Assembly: GCA_023399635.1 (NCBI GenBank)
Contig: JAEWOP010000258.1
Coordinates: forward strand, 1-9,335
Direction of reading: 5' to 3'
DNA length: 9,335 bases
Source of the DNA: Pseudomonadota bacterium
GTDB lineage: Bacteria > Pseudomonadota > Alphaproteobacteria > Rhizobiales > Rhizobiaceae
A program made the position numbers and the translations under genes. The notes beneath the pieces were generated by a model. It was not told the origin of the DNA and searched no databases. It saw nothing but the letters and a program-made list of their open reading frames with translations. This document shows, one piece after another, positions 1 through 6,841 of this stretch (within the stretch, counting starts at the first letter, position 1; each line of letters begins with the position of its first letter).

Positions 1-555
1 CCATGGCGCGGTGAAGACGAGATCTGCAGCCTCTGGATCCCCGTGGATATTCGCCTCGGCGGCTGGGCTGACATTGCCATTCAGATCGAAGGCGCCGCCC
101 ATCACAACCACCTCCTTCACCAGTGCTGCGAAATCCGGATCCGTCTTCAGTGCCAGTGCAAGGTTGGTCATGCGGCCGACGGCAACCAACGTCACCTCGC
201 CCGGCTGCGCTCGCACCGTATCGATGATGAACTGCCAGGCCGGGCGTTCATCCGCCTGCGCATGGATTGTATCCGGGATATCGATGTCGCCGAGCCCGTT
301 TTCACCGTGGATGAAGGTCGGCCAATGACCTTCCGGTCGCGACGGATCCAAGGTCACGCCCGCGCCTTGAGCGACGGGCGCTGCGATCCCCCATTCCTGC
401 TTCAGGAAAAGCGCATTGCGAGTCGTGAGGTCAATAGGCGCATTGCCGAACACGGTCGTCACGCCGATCAGGTCGATCTGCGGGTGCCGGTGCAGGAAAA
501 GCAGTGCCATCGCATCGTCGATGCCGGGATCTGTATCGAAAATTACCTTGTGCAT
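1..555 (-). CDS. Nucleoside hydrolase, inosine/uridine-preferring family (3' part missing, runs off the left edge)
   Basis: Hydrolyses the N-glycosidic bond of ribonucleosides to give free base and ribose, normally in the cytoplasm for nucleoside salvage. The first 185 residues are visible; family members are about 310-330 long, so roughly the C-terminal 40% lies outside the window. The N-terminus carries the family's calcium and ribose-binding motif DTDPGIDDA (residues 7-15). Further family motifs are HGENGLG (83-89), the VGRMTNLA segment (126-133), VVMGGAF (150-156) and the AEANIHGDPEAA block (166-177). The ATG at 553-555 places the DTDPG motif at the usual distance from the N-terminus; the upstream bases hold only a weak ribosome binding site. 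It is divergent from the exporter gene, with 171 bases between them. Base specificity (purine, pyrimidine or other) cannot be told from the visible part, and there is no evident link to the methyl-transfer genes. Confidence 0.93.
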   Translation of the reverse strand, partial: MHKVIFDTDPGIDDAMALLFLHRHPQIDLIGVTTVFGNAPIDLTTRNALFLKQEWGIAAPVAQGAGVTLDPSRPEGHWPTFIHGENGLGDIDIPDTIHAQADERPAWQFIIDTVRAQPGEVTLVAVGRMTNLALALKTDPDFAALVKEVVVMGGAFDLNGNVSPAAEANIHGDPEAADLVFTAPW

Positions 556-726
556 GCTCACGCTCTGAAGTTTTGCTGGGACCGAATGATCGGTGCGGAA
601 CCATATAATGCTTTGCTTGCCGCACAAGTGCGCCAGCTTCTTCAGAATGGCCCGTTGCCATCGTGCATCTTCGGTGGCAGAGAGCGGCGCAGCGTTTCAT
701 GCCCCTCCCAAAACTCCTGGCCCTCC
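556..726. other. Divergent intergenic region between nucleoside hydrolase and exporter genes
   Basis: Non-coding spacer that should carry the promoters of both flanking genes. A perfect TATAAT sits at 604-609 on the plus strand, about 118 bases before the exporter start, but no convincing -35 element lies 16-18 bases upstream of it. No RNA gene, riboswitch motif or strong inverted repeat was seen. Confidence 0.4.
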
Positions 727-1512
727 ATGCACGATCTTGCCCTTCACCTCGTGCTGCTGCTTTTCGCGGCTGCCGTTATAGCTGGCTTCGTCGACTCCAT
801 CGCCGGGGGTGGTGGACTGATCACAATCCCGGTGATGCTGATTGCAGGCATTCCGCCGCTTGAATCGATTGCAACAAACAAGCTGCAGGGACAGTTTGGC
901 GTCGCATCTGCCACCATCGCCTATGCCCGCCGCGGCCATGTGGATTTGAAGAAGCAGATGCCCATGGCGCTGACGGCGACACTGGGAGGCATCTTCGGCG
1001 CTCTTTTAGCGTCAGTTGTACCGGCGACGATGCTTGCAGCAGCCATACCGTTCCTCCTCATCGGGATCGCGCTGTTCTTCGCGCTGAAGCCGAACCTCAG
1101 TGACCTCGACAGTCATCGACGTTTAACGGCGCTGGCATTTGGAGCAACGGTCGTGCCGTTGATCGGCCTCTATGACGGCATCTTTGGACCCGGCGCCGGG
1201 TCATTCTACATGCTTGCCTTTGTGCTTCTGGGAGGGATGGGATTGCTGAAAGCAACCGCACATACCAAACTCCTCAACCTGGGCTCAAATTTCGGCTCCT
1301 TTCTTGTCTTTGCGCTCACCGGATCCATTCTCTGGAAGGTCGGCTTGGTTATGGGCGCAGGGCAAATTCTAGGCGCGCAGATAGGATCGCGCGTGGCAAT
1401 GCGCGGCGGGGCGAGGATCATCAAGCCGCTTCTGGTTATTTCATGCCTGGCACTGGCGCTTAAGCTGATCTCGGATCCAGGCCATTCCCTAAGGCTCTGG
1501 CTCGGGTTCTGA
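727..1512 (+). CDS. TSUP-family (TauE/SafE-like) membrane transporter, YfcA type
   Basis: Inner-membrane protein of the TauE/SafE/TSUP family, whose characterised members export sulfite, sulfoacetate or related small anions; the substrate here is unknown. The 261 residues are almost wholly hydrophobic, with about eight predicted membrane segments. The family's internal duplication is visible: GFVDSIAGGGG (residues 20-30) followed by ATNKLQG (49-55) in the first half, and GLYDGIFGPGAGSF (147-160) followed by AHTKLLNLGSN (178-188) in the second. This pattern, especially YDGxFGPGxGSF, resembles E. coli YfcA. The frame stays open far upstream, but the sequence before the ATG at 727 has no membrane character and lies opposite the nucleoside hydrolase gene, so 727 is preferred despite a poor ribosome binding site. 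It converges on cobU with an 18-base gap. Confidence 0.9.
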   Translation: MHDLALHLVLLLFAAAVIAGFVDSIAGGGGLITIPVMLIAGIPPLESIATNKLQGQFGVASATIAYARRGHVDLKKQMPMALTATLGGIFGALLASVVPATMLAAAIPFLLIGIALFFALKPNLSDLDSHRRLTALAFGATVVPLIGLYDGIFGPGAGSFYMLAFVLLGGMGLLKATAHTKLLNLGSNFGSFLVFALTGSILWKVGLVMGAGQILGAQIGSRVAMRGGARIIKPLLVISCLALALKLISDPGHSLRLWLGF

Positions 1513-1530
1513 TCGCAAGTGGAGAAGGCG

Positions 1531-2052
1531 TTAGCCCTTCATCTTCAACGGCAAGCCTGCGGCAACGAAGAAAACTTCGTCCGCAACGGCCGCAATCCGC
1601 TGATGCAGTCGCCCCGCATGATCGCGGAAATCACGTGCCATCTTGTTGTCAGGAACGATCCCAAGTCCCACTTCGTTGGACACGAGGATCAGCCTGCCCT
1701 TCCATGTTTCGACACATTCGACCAACGCTCGTGCGGAGGCAATGATGTCAGCGTCTGCCATCATCAGGTTTGTGACCCACAGTGTCAGGCAGTCGACAAG
1801 CACGACCCGGCCGACGTCCTGTAGCTGCTGCAGGTGAAGGGGAAGATCGAGCGGCACCTCATGCGTCTGCCAGCCTTCCCCGCGGTCCTGCCTGTGCTGG
1901 AGGATACGCCGGGCCATCTCCTCGTCCCAAGCCTGCCCGGTTGCAACATAGTGCCGCTCCAGACCACTGTCGCGCGCCATTTGCTCCGCGAATGCGGACT
2001 TGCCCGAGCGCGCGCCACCAAGCACCAGTGTTGTGGGCGACGCGTTGATCAA
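1531..2052 (-). CDS. cobU: Bifunctional adenosylcobinamide kinase / adenosylcobinamide-phosphate guanylyltransferase
   Basis: Phosphorylates adenosylcobinamide and then transfers GMP to it, giving adenosyl-GDP-cobinamide for assembly of the lower nucleotide loop of vitamin B12; cytoplasmic. In aerobic-pathway organisms the gene is called cobP. The 173 residues match the family's usual length of about 170-180. Visible motifs are the P-loop GGARSGKS (residues 12-19), the QHRQDR segment with His53 at the place of the guanylylated histidine of Salmonella CobU, VDCLTLWVTN (86-95), and SNEVGLGIVP (125-134). The only usable start in frame is the TTG at 2052; a stop lies shortly upstream. It stands alone, convergent with the exporter gene. 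Because the right half of the window encodes B12-dependent methyl transfer, it may support cofactor supply there, though many rhizobia carry cob genes in scattered places. Confidence 0.93.
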   Translation of the reverse strand: MINASPTTLVLGGARSGKSAFAEQMARDSGLERHYVATGQAWDEEMARRILQHRQDRGEGWQTHEVPLDLPLHLQQLQDVGRVVLVDCLTLWVTNLMMADADIIASARALVECVETWKGRLILVSNEVGLGIVPDNKMARDFRDHAGRLHQRIAAVADEVFFVAAGLPLKMKG

Positions 2053-2539
2053 ACCGCACCTGTCAGGGGCTGAGAATCAATACTGGTGAAGGAGGGGGCA
2101 GCGGAGGTCCTGAAAGCACGGGCGATTCGTAGATCCATGAGGCGTCCGCCTTGGTTCATCAAGCCTGCGCTGCCACTCACTCAAGATGGATAAGCAGAAG
2201 GCGCAAGTCAACCGGCAACGTCCGAAGAAGCAGCGCAAGCCTTCTAAAAGCATGCGCGGCGGGTACGCACTACCTGATCCCGCGCCGCCGGACGGAACGC
2301 CCGTCTGCGAAACGATGATTAGCGGCACAACGTTACCGGAAGGTTAGTGCGGCATCTAACATCTCGGATTTCTCCAGCGGCAAACAGAGGATCATCAAAG
2401 CCTCGCGATCACCCATCCGAGCGGTTGATTATGCAGCGCAATACCCTAGTGTTTTTAGTATTCAATCTCTCACCCGCGGCCGCTTACGTGATGGCGGCCA
2501 AAAGGATCATGCAGCATCGATCTGCTGTCTCCCATACGG
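2053..2539. other. 487-base region with no confident gene
   Basis: Lies between the cobU start and the binding-protein start. Cobalamin genes often have a B12 riboswitch upstream, but I found no good copy of its B12 box or of the core GCCCCCGCAACTG-type segment on the strand of cobU; only a weak partial likeness occurs near 2085-2115. A possible promoter for the binding-protein gene has a -35 TTGATT at 2425-2430, a 16-base spacer and a -10 TAGTGT at 2447-2452, which is poor by consensus. One small open frame (2186-2347, listed separately) is the only coding candidate. Confidence 0.45.
2186..2347 (+). CDS. Possible small basic protein, unrecognised (53 residues)
   Basis: A short frame starting with ATG and ending with TAG. 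It begins MDKQKAQVNRQRPKKQRKPS: the first 22 residues are strongly basic and lack acidic residues apart from Asp2, while the rest is proline- and glycine-rich and ends in a stretch with several threonines. It belongs to no family I recognise. There is no clear ribosome binding site. Its ATG overlaps the TAA end of an even shorter frame (2137-2193, 18 residues beginning MRRPPWFIKP), which would fit translational coupling but may be chance. High-GC DNA yields such frames easily, so it may well not be a gene. Confidence 0.2.
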   Translation: MDKQKAQVNRQRPKKQRKPSKSMRGGYALPDPAPPDGTPVCETMISGTTLPEG

Positions 2540-3544
2540 ATGCCAATGATGCGATTCTCCATTGCTGCCCCTGGGCTCTTGCTGGGTTTCTGCCTCCATG
2601 CGGAAGCCGCCGAGGCCGCCTGCGGGCAGATCTTTGTTGCCGAAATGAACTGGGGCTCGGCGGCGATCGCTGCGCATATCGACAAGATCATTCTTGAGCG
2701 TGGCTTCCAGTGCACTGTCTCCCTTGTTCCCGGAGATACTGTGCCCACTTTCAACTCAATGAACCTGTCCGGCACTCCCAATCTGGCGCCGGAATTCTGG
2801 GTTAATGCCGTGCGTGGCGAGTTGACGCAAGCGACGGCGGCAAACCGTCTCGTGATCGGCGCCGAGATCCTTGCGGACGGCGCAGTTGAAGGCTGGTGGG
2901 TCCCCAAATTCATTGTCGACGCGAATCCAGAAATTCGTACCGTCGACGACGCCCTCGCGCGCCCGGATCTCTTTCCGAGTGCGGTGGCGGGGGGAAAAGC
3001 GGCGCTTCATGGCTGCCCGACAGACTGGAGCTGCCATGTCACGACTGCCAATCTTTTCCGTGCGTTCGGCGCTGAAGAAAAAGGCTTCACCCTGATCGAG
3101 CCAGCAACCGCTGCGGAATTCGAAGCCTCGATCGTTAACGCGTTCGAAACGGAAACAGGGTGGCTCGGCTACTATTGGGCGCCGACGGCTATCCTCGGGA
3201 AGTACGAGATGGTGAAGCTCTCGTTTGGTGTGGCTCACAACAAATCTCAGTGGGACGACTGCACGATCGTTGCAGATTGCTCGAATCCGGAGCGCAACGC
3301 CTACCCTACTTCTCAGGCTTACACATTGGTCACCAGATCTTTCGCGGAGAAAGCTTCGGATGCCATGGACTATGTCAACCGCCGCAAGTGGTCGAACGCA
3401 ACCATCAGCAGCGTCCTTGCATGGCAGTTGGATAATGGAGCTTCCCACGCCGAGACTGCCGAGCATTTCCTCCGAAGCTATGAGCAGGTTTGGTCACAGT
3501 GGTTGACGCCCGCAGTTGCGGAAAAGGTGAAGTCAAACCGTTAG
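2540..3544 (+). CDS. Periplasmic glycine betaine/quaternary amine-binding protein of an ABC importer (ProX/OpuAC type)
   Basis: Soluble periplasmic receptor that delivers glycine betaine, proline betaine, choline or a related quaternary amine to a ProVW-type importer. The 334 residues begin with a signal peptide: Arg5, a hydrophobic core through about residue 19, and an Ala-rich cleavage site near residues 23-27. No lipobox is present, so it is not a lipoprotein. The mature part has the OpuAC type-II receptor pattern and many aromatics that could form a cation-binding cage (Trp38, Trp87, Trp119-Trp120, Tyr211-Tyr212-Trp213). Six mature cysteines fall into likely disulfide pairs, including C159/C165 in GCPTDWSC, at a place like the disulfide of E. 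coli ProX, and C241/C247. The ATG at 2540 is followed by two more at 2546 and 2549; any could serve, and the ribosome binding site is weak. A ProV-type ATPase follows after 137 bases. Ligand identity is inferred from Bmt and MttB nearby. Confidence 0.88.
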   Translation: MPMMRFSIAAPGLLLGFCLHAEAAEAACGQIFVAEMNWGSAAIAAHIDKIILERGFQCTVSLVPGDTVPTFNSMNLSGTPNLAPEFWVNAVRGELTQATAANRLVIGAEILADGAVEGWWVPKFIVDANPEIRTVDDALARPDLFPSAVAGGKAALHGCPTDWSCHVTTANLFRAFGAEEKGFTLIEPATAAEFEASIVNAFETETGWLGYYWAPTAILGKYEMVKLSFGVAHNKSQWDDCTIVADCSNPERNAYPTSQAYTLVTRSFAEKASDAMDYVNRRKWSNATISSVLAWQLDNGASHAETAEHFLRSYEQVWSQWLTPAVAEKVKSNR

Positions 3545-3681
3545 CGTGACCACTTGTCGGTTCCGCGTCGCAAATCGCGCATTGTCGCTGCTGCCAATGA
3601 TATAGGTGGGTGGACAACGGTAGCCTACCCGCACCAGCGTCGGTGAGACGGGTCAGGCAGAATGTGCGACCCGGAAGATGC

Positions 3682-4734
3682 ATGGCCAGCCACGGAATCG
3701 AGATCAAGGGACTGTTCAAGATCTTCGGACCAAGAGCCCGGAGTTTTATTGATCCTGTCCGCAATGGCATGTCGAAAGCCGAGTTGAACGAGAGCCATGG
3801 CCATGTTCTGGGGCTTCGGAACATCAACCTCTCTATGCCCGCCGGCGGTATCACCGTGGTCATGGGGTTATCGGGCTCAGGGAAGTCGACCCTGATCCGT
3901 CACATCAACAGATTGATCGAGCCAACGGTTGGCGAAGTCATCTACGACGGGGTCGACATCTGTCGTATGAACCAGCGCGACCTACGCGAATTCCGCCGTC
4001 TCAAGACGGCGATGGTGTTCCAGAAGTTCGCGCTCCTGCCGCATCGTACAGTGATGGAGAACGCCGTTTACGGCTTGGACATCCAGGGCATACCGCGCAG
4101 CAAGAGCATCAAGCAGGCGCAGCACTGGATCGAACGCGTGGGGCTTGGCGGCTTCGAAGACCACTACCCCAACCAATTGTCCGGGGGCATGCAGCAACGG
4201 GTGGGTCTCGCCCGCGCCCTTGCCAATGACGCTGATATCCTGCTGATGGACGAAGCCTATTCTGCCCTTGATCCGCTGATCCGCGTCGACATGCAGACAG
4301 TGCTTCTCGACATCCAGCGCGAATTGAAGAAGACAGTCGTCTTCATCACGCACGATCTCGACGAGGCGCTACGGCTCGGAGACAAGATTGCGATCCTGCG
4401 CGACGGCCAGATGATCCAGCAGGGAACGGGACAGGAAATCGTCTTGGCTCCGGCGGACGAATATATCGCAGCCTTTGTCAAAGAGGTGAATCGCGGCCGC
4501 GTCATTCAGGCGAAAACCGTGATGAAACCGGCCATAGGCGCCCTGGAAGGTGTTATGGTGGCCGCCGACGAGACGCTGGAATCAGTGGCGCAGCGTTTGA
4601 CCAAGGCAGATCGTTCACGGGCGATCGTCGTCGACGAGAACGGGCTCGAGATCGGCGTGCTCGACCTGAACACGATCCTGACAGCGATGGTCACCCCCGC
4701 CGGCCATTCCGACGCGTTTGCGGCTCAAGCATAG
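3682..4734 (+). CDS. Glycine betaine/proline ABC transporter ATP-binding protein (ProV/OpuAA type)
   Basis: Cytoplasmic ATPase that powers a quaternary-amine importer. The 350 residues align by eye with E. coli ProV (400 residues) from the opening IEIKGLFKIFG onward. Visible motifs are Walker A GLSGSGKST (62-70), Q-loop Gln114, signature LSGGM (166-170), Walker B ILLMDE (186-191), D-loop SALD (194-197) and switch His224. After about residue 275 comes a short C-terminal region with room for roughly one CBS-like unit, where E. coli ProV has a longer tandem. The start at 3682 is chosen because family members begin just before this point and GGAAG lies at 3673-3677; a GTG at 3610 in the same frame would add 24 residues without family likeness. 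The usual next gene, the permease proW/opuAB, is absent; bmt follows instead after 57 bases. The gene ends in TAG. Confidence 0.93.
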   Translation: MASHGIEIKGLFKIFGPRARSFIDPVRNGMSKAELNESHGHVLGLRNINLSMPAGGITVVMGLSGSGKSTLIRHINRLIEPTVGEVIYDGVDICRMNQRDLREFRRLKTAMVFQKFALLPHRTVMENAVYGLDIQGIPRSKSIKQAQHWIERVGLGGFEDHYPNQLSGGMQQRVGLARALANDADILLMDEAYSALDPLIRVDMQTVLLDIQRELKKTVVFITHDLDEALRLGDKIAILRDGQMIQQGTGQEIVLAPADEYIAAFVKEVNRGRVIQAKTVMKPAIGALEGVMVAADETLESVAQRLTKADRSRAIVVDENGLEIGVLDLNTILTAMVTPAGHSDAFAAQA

Positions 4735-4739
4735 TCAGA

Positions 4740-4768
4740 TTGCACTCGACCGTCGCAACATTTATAGG
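4740..4768 (+). promoter_or_regulatory. Possible sigma-70-type promoter of bmt
   Basis: TTGCAC (4740-4745) and TATAGG (4763-4768) are separated by exactly 17 bases and lie 24 bases before the bmt start. The -35 keeps only the TTG of the consensus. If real, bmt and the gene after it could be transcribed apart from the transporter genes. Confidence 0.3.
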
Positions 4769-4777
4769 CGGCACCTA

Positions 4778-4783
4778 AAGGAG
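4778..4783 (+). promoter_or_regulatory. Strong ribosome binding site of bmt
   Basis: AAGGAG is followed by an 8-base spacer to the ATG at 4792. It is one of the clearest ribosome binding sites in the window and fixes the start of Bmt. Confidence 0.75.
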
Positions 4784-4791
4784 CACCCTCC

Positions 4792-5805
4792 ATGACCGCT
4801 GCCAATCCCCTCCGCGATCTTCTAGACGAAAAGGGCGTTCTGCTTGCCGATGGAGCGACTGGCACCAATCTGTTCGCCATGGGTCTGGAGGCCGGGGAAG
4901 CACCTGAACTCTGGAATGAGATGCACCCAGAGCGGATCGAGAAGCTGCACCAGGATTTCGTCGATGCTGGCGCCGATATCATCCTGACCAACTCCTTCGG
5001 CGGAACGCGCCACCGGTTGAAGCTGCACAACGCGCAGGACCGGGTGTTCGACCTCAACAAACGCGCGGCAGAGATTGCACGCGCTGTGGCAGCCCGGTCG
5101 TCACGCAAGATAATCGTTGCCGGATCAGTGGGACCGACTGGCGAACTGCTGATCCCGCTTGGAGCAATGTCCTACCAAGACGCAGTGGCAGCTTTCGCCG
5201 AGCAGATGGAAGGGCTCAAGGCTGGCGGTGCAGATGTCATGTGGATCGAAACGATGTCGTCGGCCGATGAGATCCGTGCGGCCGCCGAAGCGGCAACCAA
5301 GACCCGTATGCCGTATACCTATACTGGTTCCTTCGACACCGCGGGAAAGACCATGATGGGCCTTGATCCGAAGGACATCCATGCTGTGGCGCGGGATGTC
5401 GGCGAAGGTCCGGTTGCTGTCGGCGCCAACTGCGGCGTCGGCGCCTCCGATATTCTCTCGAGCCTCCTCGACATGACTGAATCCGCACCGGACGCAATCA
5501 CCATCGTCAAGGGCAATTGCGGCATACCCGAGTTTCGTGGCGCGGAGATTTATTATTCGGGAACACCGCCACTCATGGCCGACTATGCGCGGCTTGCCCG
5601 CGACGCCGGCGCGCGGATCATCGGCGGCTGTTGCGGCACCTCATGCGAGCATCTTGCCGCGATGCGGCGGGCGCTTGACGGCTATGCGCCGGGCCCGCGA
5701 CCGACTATCGAGGAAATTGTAGAGCGCATTGGACCGCTCCGTAACAAGACCGCAGGCCAGTCGGGCGGAGAAACTCCGCGCGAGCGTCGCCGGCGAAGGA
5801 CCTGA
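4792..5805 (+). CDS. bmt: Betaine-homocysteine S-methyltransferase / homocysteine methyltransferase (Bmt)
   Basis: Transfers a methyl group to homocysteine to form methionine; cytoplasmic, zinc-dependent. The 337 residues form one homocysteine-methyltransferase domain, as in BHMT and the N-terminal module of MetH. The zinc-binding cysteines are Cys214 (in GANCGVG) and Cys280-Cys281 (in GGCCGT). Other family motifs are DGATGTNL (20-27), LTNSFGGTRHRL (65-76) and VAGSVGPTGELL (109-120). The last 13 residues form a basic tail with RERRRRRT, which is not part of the catalytic fold. The rhizobial relative was genetically linked to betaine use and methionine supply. Given the MttB homologue and corrinoid protein nearby, the direct methyl donor here may be the methylated corrinoid protein rather than betaine itself; the sequence cannot decide this. 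The next gene starts 2 bases after the stop. Confidence 0.9.
   Translation: MTAANPLRDLLDEKGVLLADGATGTNLFAMGLEAGEAPELWNEMHPERIEKLHQDFVDAGADIILTNSFGGTRHRLKLHNAQDRVFDLNKRAAEIARAVAARSSRKIIVAGSVGPTGELLIPLGAMSYQDAVAAFAEQMEGLKAGGADVMWIETMSSADEIRAAAEAATKTRMPYTYTGSFDTAGKTMMGLDPKDIHAVARDVGEGPVAVGANCGVGASDILSSLLDMTESAPDAITIVKGNCGIPEFRGAEIYYSGTPPLMADYARLARDAGARIIGGCCGTSCEHLAAMRRALDGYAPGPRPTIEEIVERIGPLRNKTAGQSGGETPRERRRRRT
5796..5800 (+). promoter_or_regulatory. Ribosome binding site of the 116-residue gene, inside the end of bmt
   Basis: AAGGA lies in the last codons of bmt, 7 bases before the ATG at 5808. This supports the chosen start and suggests that translation of the two genes is coupled. Confidence 0.6.
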
Positions 5806-5807
5806 AG

Positions 5808-6158
5808 ATGAGCAATGTAGCCCCTATCGCCAATCGGGACATGGTAGCTGACGGCCTGGCAGGCCTGAACGAGGAAAGCCGCTCATGGCTGAAGCTGCTG
5901 ATGGACAACCCTGTATCGGACGAGACCTTGCTAGACGGGCTCCACCTCTACCTGGACCGCCAGGCACAATCGCGCGTCCTGAACTCCCTGAAGCTCAAGA
6001 AATGCGGCGAGTGGCTTGGTGACATCGCCCCCGGACGGCTGCAGACGCGGCTGATGGAGGCGGCCAAGGCAAGTCAGCATGCCGCCTACTTGGCCTTCCG
6101 TGAAGGTCTCGTCGCTTCCGGCGGGCTGGAGCGCGCTTACCCGAAGGCGAAGATCTAG
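5808..6158 (+). CDS. Uncharacterised protein of 116 residues, co-transcribed with bmt
   Basis: I do not recognise this family. The protein lacks a signal peptide and membrane segments, so it should be cytoplasmic. It has three short helical-looking stretches: ESRSWLKLLMDN (residues 23-34), ETLLDGLHLYLDRQAQSRVLN (about 39-59) and the C-terminal ETRL-like to AYLAFREGLV region (about 79-102). The single cysteine (in KKCGEW) does not suggest a metal site. The 2-base gap to bmt, the ribosome binding site inside bmt and the normal codon use all indicate a real, coupled gene. That placement suggests a partner or regulator of Bmt, but the sequence itself shows no catalytic motif. The stop TAG lies 5 bases from the TAG of the convergent iron-sulfur gene. 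Confidence 0.75.
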   Translation: MSNVAPIANRDMVADGLAGLNEESRSWLKLLMDNPVSDETLLDGLHLYLDRQAQSRVLNSLKLKKCGEWLGDIAPGRLQTRLMEAAKASQHAAYLAFREGLVASGGLERAYPKAKI

Positions 6159-6167
6159 GATTCCTAG
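6155..6167. repeat. Short inverted repeat holding both convergent stop codons
   Basis: CTAGGA and TCCTAG flank a single central T. The plus-strand TAG (6156-6158) and the minus-strand TAG (6164-6166) both lie within it. The arms are only 6 bases and no T-run follows, so a terminator role is doubtful. Confidence 0.35.
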
Positions 6168-6841
6168 TTCAGCGCATCCATGTGAAATCGAAGCTGCTCT
6201 GGCGAGTAGCGGTACTCGGCGCCGACTGGACAGGCATTGCGAGCGGCGCAGCCGTGTCGTAGGCAGCCAGTGCTGCCCTCCTCCGTCGCCAGATGATCCC
6301 TGCATCCTAGAATGAAGAATGCACTGGCAGCCAGGGCGTTTGCTGGACAGGCGAAAACACACGGCATCTCAGCGCATTTGTTACAGGGATGAGCGCCCTG
6401 AACAACCGGCGTCGGCGCGCGTTGTTCGGAAAAGATGAGCGCCCCACGATAGCCGTGCCAGAGTCCATATTGCGGATGGATGAGGATGCCGAGCGGTGAT
6501 GGCGCCAGGCCCTCCGCCTGCATCGCCCATTGCTGGAAGGGATGATAAGGACGATCGGACGGGAAGACGGCCAAAGCACCGAATTTGGCCGCGGTAGGTT
6601 CGATTACCGTACGCGACCAGGTGTCGAGTGGATCCGGTCCCTTGTAGTCCTGCCGCCAGTGGGAGAACGCCTCCCAGATCGAGCCTCCGACATTACCGAG
6701 CAGCACCACGGTTTGGGACGGTTCACCGTTGGGCAATTGCGGTCCCTGCCCCGCCTCCAAGCGCACCACGCCGCGCAAACGGAGGCCCGTTGGCAACAAG
6801 GCGTCGGCAAGCTCTTCCAAACGAGACGCGTTGATCGTCAT
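6164..6841 (-). CDS. Iron-sulfur protein with a B12-reductase-like N-terminal half (QueG/MMACHC-like plus two 4Fe-4S motifs)
   Basis: Probable cytoplasmic electron-transfer protein of 225 residues. The C-terminal third holds eight cysteines that can bind two [4Fe-4S] clusters: C153-x2-C156-x4-C161-x3-C165P, and C180, C193, C198 and C204P, the second set with unusual spacing. The N-terminal two thirds contain HPQYGLWHGYRGALIF (122-137), which recalls the HPxxGGWFxxRGVV segment of the B12-handling protein MMACHC and the cobalamin domain of QueG. It is shorter than QueG (about 350-380 residues), so it is not expected to make queuosine. It follows mttB on the same strand after 98 bases and probably shares its transcript. 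I infer a role in reducing or reactivating the corrinoid protein. The ATG at 6841 is preferred; an in-frame TTG at 6871 would add 10 residues. The likeness to MMACHC is from memory and is the weakest point. Confidence 0.75.
   Translation of the reverse strand: MTINASRLEELADALLPTGLRLRGVVRLEAGQGPQLPNGEPSQTVVLLGNVGGSIWEAFSHWRQDYKGPDPLDTWSRTVIEPTAAKFGALAVFPSDRPYHPFQQWAMQAEGLAPSPLGILIHPQYGLWHGYRGALIFSEQRAPTPVVQGAHPCNKCAEMPCVFACPANALAASAFFILGCRDHLATEEGSTGCLRHGCAARNACPVGAEYRYSPEQLRFHMDALN

Noticed and set aside
604..609. Perfect TATAAT as promoter of the exporter
   Set aside because: No -35 element at suitable spacing and no TG extension, so it is not called as a separate feature.
43..726. Long plus-strand open frame upstream of the exporter start, which would make a 489-residue protein
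   Set aside because: The sequence before 727 has no family likeness or membrane character and is the complement of the nucleoside hydrolase gene, whose motifs are clear.
1524..1540. Possible terminator hairpin between the exporter and cobU (GAAGG and CCTTC arms)
   Set aside because: Only five pairs, a long loop, no T-run, and it overlaps the cobU stop.
2080..2120. Partial likeness to the cobalamin riboswitch core on the minus strand (GCTGCCCCC, and CAGGACCT before it)
   Set aside because: The parts are in the wrong order and spacing, and the GGTGC-type and B12-box elements are missing.
2756..3466. Minus-strand open frame of 236 codons opposite the binding-protein gene
   Set aside because: Antisense shadow; the plus strand has a full signal peptide, paired cysteines and family pattern.
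3601..3642. Imperfect GGTGGGT / ACCCGCACC hairpin before the ATPase gene
   Set aside because: Mismatched stem and no T-run; not enough to call a terminator or control element.
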